Assembly: GCF_027604915.1 (NCBI RefSeq)
Contig: NZ_JAJAQC010000006.1
Span: 1-33,273, forward strand
Reading direction: 5' to 3'
DNA from: Streptomonospora mangrovi
Lineage (GTDB): Bacteria; Actinomycetota; Actinomycetes; Streptosporangiales; Streptosporangiaceae
Length of the DNA stretch: 33,273 bases
This document shows positions 29,746 through 33,273 of this stretch, piece by piece. The notes below the pieces were generated by a model. That model was not told the origin of the DNA and did no database searches. It saw only the letters and a list, made by a program, of their open reading frames with translations. Within the stretch, counting starts at the first letter, position 1, and each line of letters starts with the position of its first letter. A program made the translations under genes and the position numbers.

Positions 29746-30912
29746 ATGACCGACCTTGGCGCCGTCAAGTCCGCGCTGCGGCAGCAGGCCATCGAGCTTC
29801 CGTCGTGGGCGTTCGCCAACAGCGGCACCCGGTTCAAGGTGTTCGCGCAGAAGGGGGTGCCGCGCACACCCCAGGAGAAGATCGCCGACGCCGCCCAGGT
29901 GCACGCCTACACCGGCATCGCGCCCAGCGTGGCGCTGCACATCCCCTGGGACGCGGTGGAGGACTACGCGGCGCTGGCCGCCTACGCCGCCGAGCAGGGC
30001 GTGCGCGTGGGCACGATCAACGCCAACGTGTTCCAGGACGACGACTACCGGCTGGGCAGTGTCACCAACCCCGACCCGGCGGTGCGCCGCAAGGCGGTGG
30101 ACCACCTGCTGGCCTGCGTGGACGTCATGGACGCCACCGGCAGCCGCGACCTCAAGCTGTGGTTCGCCGACGGCACCAACTACCCGGGCCAGGACGACAT
30201 CCGCGCCCGCCAGGACCGGCTGGCCGAGGCGCTCGTGGCGGTGCGCGACCGGCTCGCGCCCCACCAGCGGATCCTGCTGGAGTACAAGCTGTTCGAGCCG
30301 GCGTTCTACACCACCGACGTGCCCGACTGGGGCACCGCCTACGCCCACTGCCTGAAGCTGGGCGAGCAGGCGCAGGTGGTCGTGGACACCGGCCACCACG
30401 CGCCGGGCACCAACATCGAGTTCATCGTGGCGTTCCTGCTGCGCGAGGGCAAGCTGGGCGGGTTCGACTTCAACTCCCGCTTCTACGCCGACGACGACCT
30501 GATGGTGGGCGCCGCCGACCCCTTCCAGCTCTTCCGGATCATGCACGAGGTGGTGCGCGGCGGCGGCTACGACCCCGCCGCCGGCATCGCGTTCATGCTC
30601 GACCAGTGCCACAACATCGAGGCGAAGATCCCCGGGCAGATCCGCTCGGTGCTCAACGCCCAGGAGGCCACCGCCAAGGCGCTGCTGGTGGACACCGCCG
30701 CGCTGGAGGCCGCGCAGCGGGCGGGCGACGTGCTGGGCGCCAACGCGGTGCTGATGGACGCCTACAACACCGACGTGCGCCCGCTGCTGGCCGAACTGCG
30801 CGCCGAGGACGGCCTGGACCCCGACCCCATGGCCGCGTTCGCGCGCTCGGGCTACCTGGAGCGGATCGCGGCCGAGCGGGTGGGCGGGCAGCAGGCCGGC
30901 TGGGGCGCCTGA
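29746..30912 (+). CDS. rhaI: L-rhamnose isomerase (RhaI type)
   Basis: A 388-residue TIM-barrel isomerase converting L-rhamnose to L-rhamnulose, of the RhaI type known from Pseudomonas and many actinobacteria and not the E. coli RhaA type. Likely metal ligands are in LLEYKLFEP (Glu), VVDTGHHAPGTNIE (Asp, His) and GGFDFNSRFYADDD (Asp). The N-terminus holds an FANSGTRFKVF motif shared by this family. The ATG at 29746 has AGAAGGAG about six bases upstream. It follows rhaM and precedes the aldolase/dehydrogenase gene. Related isomerases act on other sugars, but the operon makes rhamnose the natural substrate. Confidence 0.93.
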   Translation: MTDLGAVKSALRQQAIELPSWAFANSGTRFKVFAQKGVPRTPQEKIADAAQVHAYTGIAPSVALHIPWDAVEDYAALAAYAAEQGVRVGTINANVFQDDDYRLGSVTNPDPAVRRKAVDHLLACVDVMDATGSRDLKLWFADGTNYPGQDDIRARQDRLAEALVAVRDRLAPHQRILLEYKLFEPAFYTTDVPDWGTAYAHCLKLGEQAQVVVDTGHHAPGTNIEFIVAFLLREGKLGGFDFNSRFYADDDLMVGAADPFQLFRIMHEVVRGGGYDPAAGIAFMLDQCHNIEAKIPGQIRSVLNAQEATAKALLVDTAALEAAQRAGDVLGANAVLMDAYNTDVRPLLAELRAEDGLDPDPMAAFARSGYLERIAAERVGGQQAGWGA

Positions 30913-30992
30913 CACCCGCCGCGCGCCCGCGCGCACAGCCCACACCACACCCGAGACTCCGCCCGCGAGACGACACGAACGCCACGGCGGAG

Positions 30993-31021
30993 CCGGGCGG
31001 CCCGGTGGGCGGGCCGCCCGG
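30993..31021 (+). terminator. 12-bp hairpin between rhaI and the aldolase/dehydrogenase gene
   Basis: Bases 30993-31004 pair perfectly with 31010-31021 around GTGGG. The hairpin sits in a 138-bp gap and ends 29 bp before the next start codon. It has no T-run; it may be a partial terminator or an mRNA-stabilising element inside the operon. Confidence 0.45.
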
Positions 31022-31050
31022 GTCCGCCCCCACCACACACAGGGGATGAG

Positions 31051-33150
31051 ATGACCGAGCCGACTTCCCATGGCCCCGACGCCGGCCATGGCCCCCACCC
31101 CCAGGTCGCGGCGCTGCTGGAGCGCTCGCACCGGCTGGGGTCCGACCCGCGCAACACCAACTACGCCGGGGGCAACGCCTCGGCCAAGGGCACCGCGACC
31201 GACCCGGTGACCGGCGAGCCGACCGAGCTGATGTGGGTGAAGGGTTCCGGCGGCGACCTGGGCACCCTCACCGAGGCGGGCCTGGCCGTGCTGCGGCTGG
31301 ACCGGCTGCGCGCGCTGACCGGGGTCTACCCGGGCGTGGAGCGCGAGGACGAGATGGTCGCGGCGTTCGACTACTGCGCCCACGGCAAGGGCGGCGCCGC
31401 GCCCTCCATCGACACCGCGATGCACGGCCTGGTCGAGGCCGCCCACGTCGACCACCTGCACCCCGACTCCGGTATCGCGCTGGCGTGCGCGGCCGACGGC
31501 GAGAAGCTGACCGCCGAGTGCTTCGGCGGGCGCGTGGCCTGGGTGCCCTGGCGGCGCCCCGGCTTCCAGCTCGGTCTGGACATCGCCGCGATCAAGCGCG
31601 ACAACCCCGAGGCGATCGGGGTCGTGCTGGGCGGGCACGGGATCACCGCCTGGGGCGACACCAGCGAGGAATGCGAGGCCAACTCGCTGGAGATCATCCG
31701 CACCGCCGAGGAGTTCATCGCCCGCCGCGGCGAGGGCCGCCCGCACCCCTTCGGCCCGGTCGTGGAGGGCTACGCCCCGCTGCCCGAGGCCGAGCGCCGT
31801 GCGCGCGCGGCGGCGCTGCTGCCGGTGGTGCGCGGCCTGGCCTCCACCGACCGGCCGCAGGTGGGCCACTACACCGACAGCGAGGCGGTGCTGGACTTCG
31901 TCTCCCGCGCCGAGCACCCGCGCCTGGCGGCGCTGGGGACCTCCTGCCCCGACCACTTCCTGCGCACCAAGGTGCGCCCGCTGGTGCTGGACGTGGCGCC
32001 CGACGCGCCGCTGGAGCGGGCGGTGGAGCGGCTGCGCGAGCTGCACGCGGCCTACCGCGAGGACTACCGCGCCTACTACGAGGCCCACGCCGAGCCCGAC
32101 TCCCCCGCGATGCGCGGCGCCGACCCGGCGATCGTGCTGGTGCCGGGGGTGGGCATGTTCTCCTTCGGCGCCGACAAGCAGACCGCGCGCGTGGCCGGGG
32201 AGTTCTACGTCAACGCGATCAACGTGATGCGCGGCGCCGAGACGGTCTCCACCTACACCCCCATCCCCGAGTCGGAGAAGTTCCGCATCGAGTACTGGGC
32301 GCTGGAGGAGGCCAAGCTGCGCCGCCGGCCCAAGCCCAAGGCGCTGGCCACCCGGGTGGCGCTGGTGACGGGCGGCGGGTCGGGCATCGGCCGGGCCATC
32401 GCCCACCGGCTGGCGGCCGAGGGCGCCTGCGTGGTGGTGGCCGACCGCGACACCGAGGGCGCGGCCCGGGTGGCGGCCGAGATCACCGAGGCGGCCGGTG
32501 CGCGCGCGGGCGACGTCGCGGTTCCGGCGGCGGTGGACGTCACCGAGCCCGAGCAGGTGGCGGCGGCCGTGCGGGCGGCGGTGCTGGCGTTCGGCGGGGT
32601 GGACCTGGTGGTCAACAACGCCGGGCTGTCGATCTCCAAGCCGCTGCTGGAGACGACCGAGGCCGACTGGGACGTCCAGCACCGGGTGATGGCGCGCGGG
32701 TCGTTCCTGGTGGCGCGGGAGGCCGCGCGGGTGCTGGTGGACCAGGGCATGGGCGGCGACATCGTCTACATCGCCAGCAAGAACGGGGTGTTCGCCGGTC
32801 CCAACAACGTGGCTTACGGCGCGGCAAAGGCCGACCAGGCCCACCAGGTGCGGCTGCTGGCGGCCGAGCTGGGCGGGCACGGGATCCGGGTCAACGGCGT
32901 CAACCCCGACGGCGTGGTGCGGGGGTCGGGCATCTTCGCCGGGGGCTGGGGCGCCCAGCGCGCGGCGGTCTACGGGGTGCCCGAGGAGGAGCTGGGCGCG
33001 TTCTACGCCCAGCGGACCCTGCTCAAGCGCGAGGTCCTGCCCGAGCACGTGGCCAACGCGGTCTTCGCCCTGACCGGCGGGGAGCTGAGCCACACCACCG
33101 GCCTGCACATCCCGGTGGACGCGGGCGTGGCGGCGGCGTTCCTGCGCTGA
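31051..33150 (+). CDS. rhaEW: Bifunctional rhamnulose-1-phosphate aldolase / L-lactaldehyde dehydrogenase
   Basis: A 699-residue fusion, the usual length for RhaEW-type enzymes. Residues about 1-425 are a class II aldolase/adducin domain with metal-binding HVDHLHPDS (about 131-139) and a GGHGITAWG motif. It cleaves L-rhamnulose 1-phosphate to dihydroxyacetone phosphate and L-lactaldehyde. Residues about 430-699 are a short-chain dehydrogenase with cofactor motif VTGGGSGIGRA, NNAG, and the Tyr/Lys pair in AYGAAKAD, expected to oxidise lactaldehyde to lactate. The ATG at 31051 has AGGGGATGAG directly upstream. It is the last gene before a strong hairpin. The kinase that makes its substrate, rhamnulokinase, is not in the window. 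Confidence 0.94.
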   Translation: MTEPTSHGPDAGHGPHPQVAALLERSHRLGSDPRNTNYAGGNASAKGTATDPVTGEPTELMWVKGSGGDLGTLTEAGLAVLRLDRLRALTGVYPGVEREDEMVAAFDYCAHGKGGAAPSIDTAMHGLVEAAHVDHLHPDSGIALACAADGEKLTAECFGGRVAWVPWRRPGFQLGLDIAAIKRDNPEAIGVVLGGHGITAWGDTSEECEANSLEIIRTAEEFIARRGEGRPHPFGPVVEGYAPLPEAERRARAAALLPVVRGLASTDRPQVGHYTDSEAVLDFVSRAEHPRLAALGTSCPDHFLRTKVRPLVLDVAPDAPLERAVERLRELHAAYREDYRAYYEAHAEPDSPAMRGADPAIVLVPGVGMFSFGADKQTARVAGEFYVNAINVMRGAETVSTYTPIPESEKFRIEYWALEEAKLRRRPKPKALATRVALVTGGGSGIGRAIAHRLAAEGACVVVADRDTEGAARVAAEITEAAGARAGDVAVPAAVDVTEPEQVAAAVRAAVLAFGGVDLVVNNAGLSISKPLLETTEADWDVQHRVMARGSFLVAREAARVLVDQGMGGDIVYIASKNGVFAGPNNVAYGAAKADQAHQVRLLAAELGGHGIRVNGVNPDGVVRGSGIFAGGWGAQRAAVYGVPEEELGAFYAQRTLLKREVLPEHVANAVFALTGGELSHTTGLHIPVDAGVAAAFLR

Positions 33151-33174
33151 GGCGCCTGAGGCCCTGAGGCGCGG

Positions 33175-33210
33175 CGCGCGGCGGCCGGACGGGGGTCCGG
33201 CCGCCGCGCG
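33175..33210 (+). terminator. 16-bp perfect stem-loop closing the rhamnose operon
   Basis: Bases 33175-33190 pair without mismatch with 33195-33210 around GGGG, starting 24 bp after the aldolase/dehydrogenase stop. It lacks a T-run, as is common in this type of genome. The remaining 63 bases of the window show nothing I can call. Confidence 0.75.
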
Positions 33211-33273
33211 GCTCACGCCACCCCGAGACCCACCCCCCCACCACCCGAAACCAACCCGAGTAAGACCCTGGCC

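Noticed and set aside
29536-33216. A 1226-codon minus-strand open frame antisense to rhaM, rhaI and the aldolase gene
   Set aside because: No recognisable domains and low-complexity composition; the plus strand encodes full well-known enzymes.
1-33273. tRNA, rRNA or insertion-sequence elements
   Set aside because: I saw no tRNA-like cloverleaf, rRNA segment, transposase or terminal inverted repeats.

Overview
The window is very GC-rich actinobacterial DNA. It holds a modular type I polyketide synthase, a conservon and an L-rhamnose uptake and breakdown operon. Together these suggest a filamentous actinomycete. A Streptosporangiales member such as Nocardiopsaceae is my guess, but the sequence alone does not fix the genus.

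Region 1 (1-17543, minus strand): three consecutive type I PKS genes read right to left. The first protein carries a KSQ loading module plus a fully reducing module 1 (KSQ-AT-ACP, then KS-AT-DH-ER-KR-ACP). The second is one module (KS-AT-KR-ACP). The third is cut by the window edge inside its KS. Docking segments at the protein ends support this order. AT motifs predict malonyl for loading and methylmalonyl for modules 1 and 2, giving a 3-hydroxy-2,4-dimethylhexanoyl chain handed to module 3. Module 1 has long Gly/Ala/Pro-rich insertions, one splitting the DH and one carrying a 276-bp tandem repeat. The KS genes of modules 2 and 3 share a perfect repeat of at least 412 bp.

Region 2 (17544-18127): a non-coding control region with a good minus-strand promoter, a leader of about 390 nt containing an inverted repeat, and a long terminator hairpin belonging to the operon on its right.

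Region 3 (18128-22368, minus strand): a conservon operon in the order histidine kinase-like ATPase, roadblock protein, DUF742 protein, small GTPase-like protein, then a styrene-monooxygenase-like flavoprotein. The kinase is short, shows no membrane segment or sensor domain, and has Asn where I expect the family His. About 680 bp without a gene follows.

Region 4 (23053-33210): a LacI-family regulator faces a rhamnose operon. The operon runs ABC ATPase, two permeases, lipoprotein binding protein, mutarotase, isomerase and a fused rhamnulose-1-phosphate aldolase/lactaldehyde dehydrogenase. Two 14-bp LacI-type operators and a consensus-like promoter lie in the divergent gap. Rhamnulokinase is absent, and a strong hairpin closes the operon. 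A tract of long C and G homopolymers sits between the transporter and catabolic genes and may be an assembly fault.
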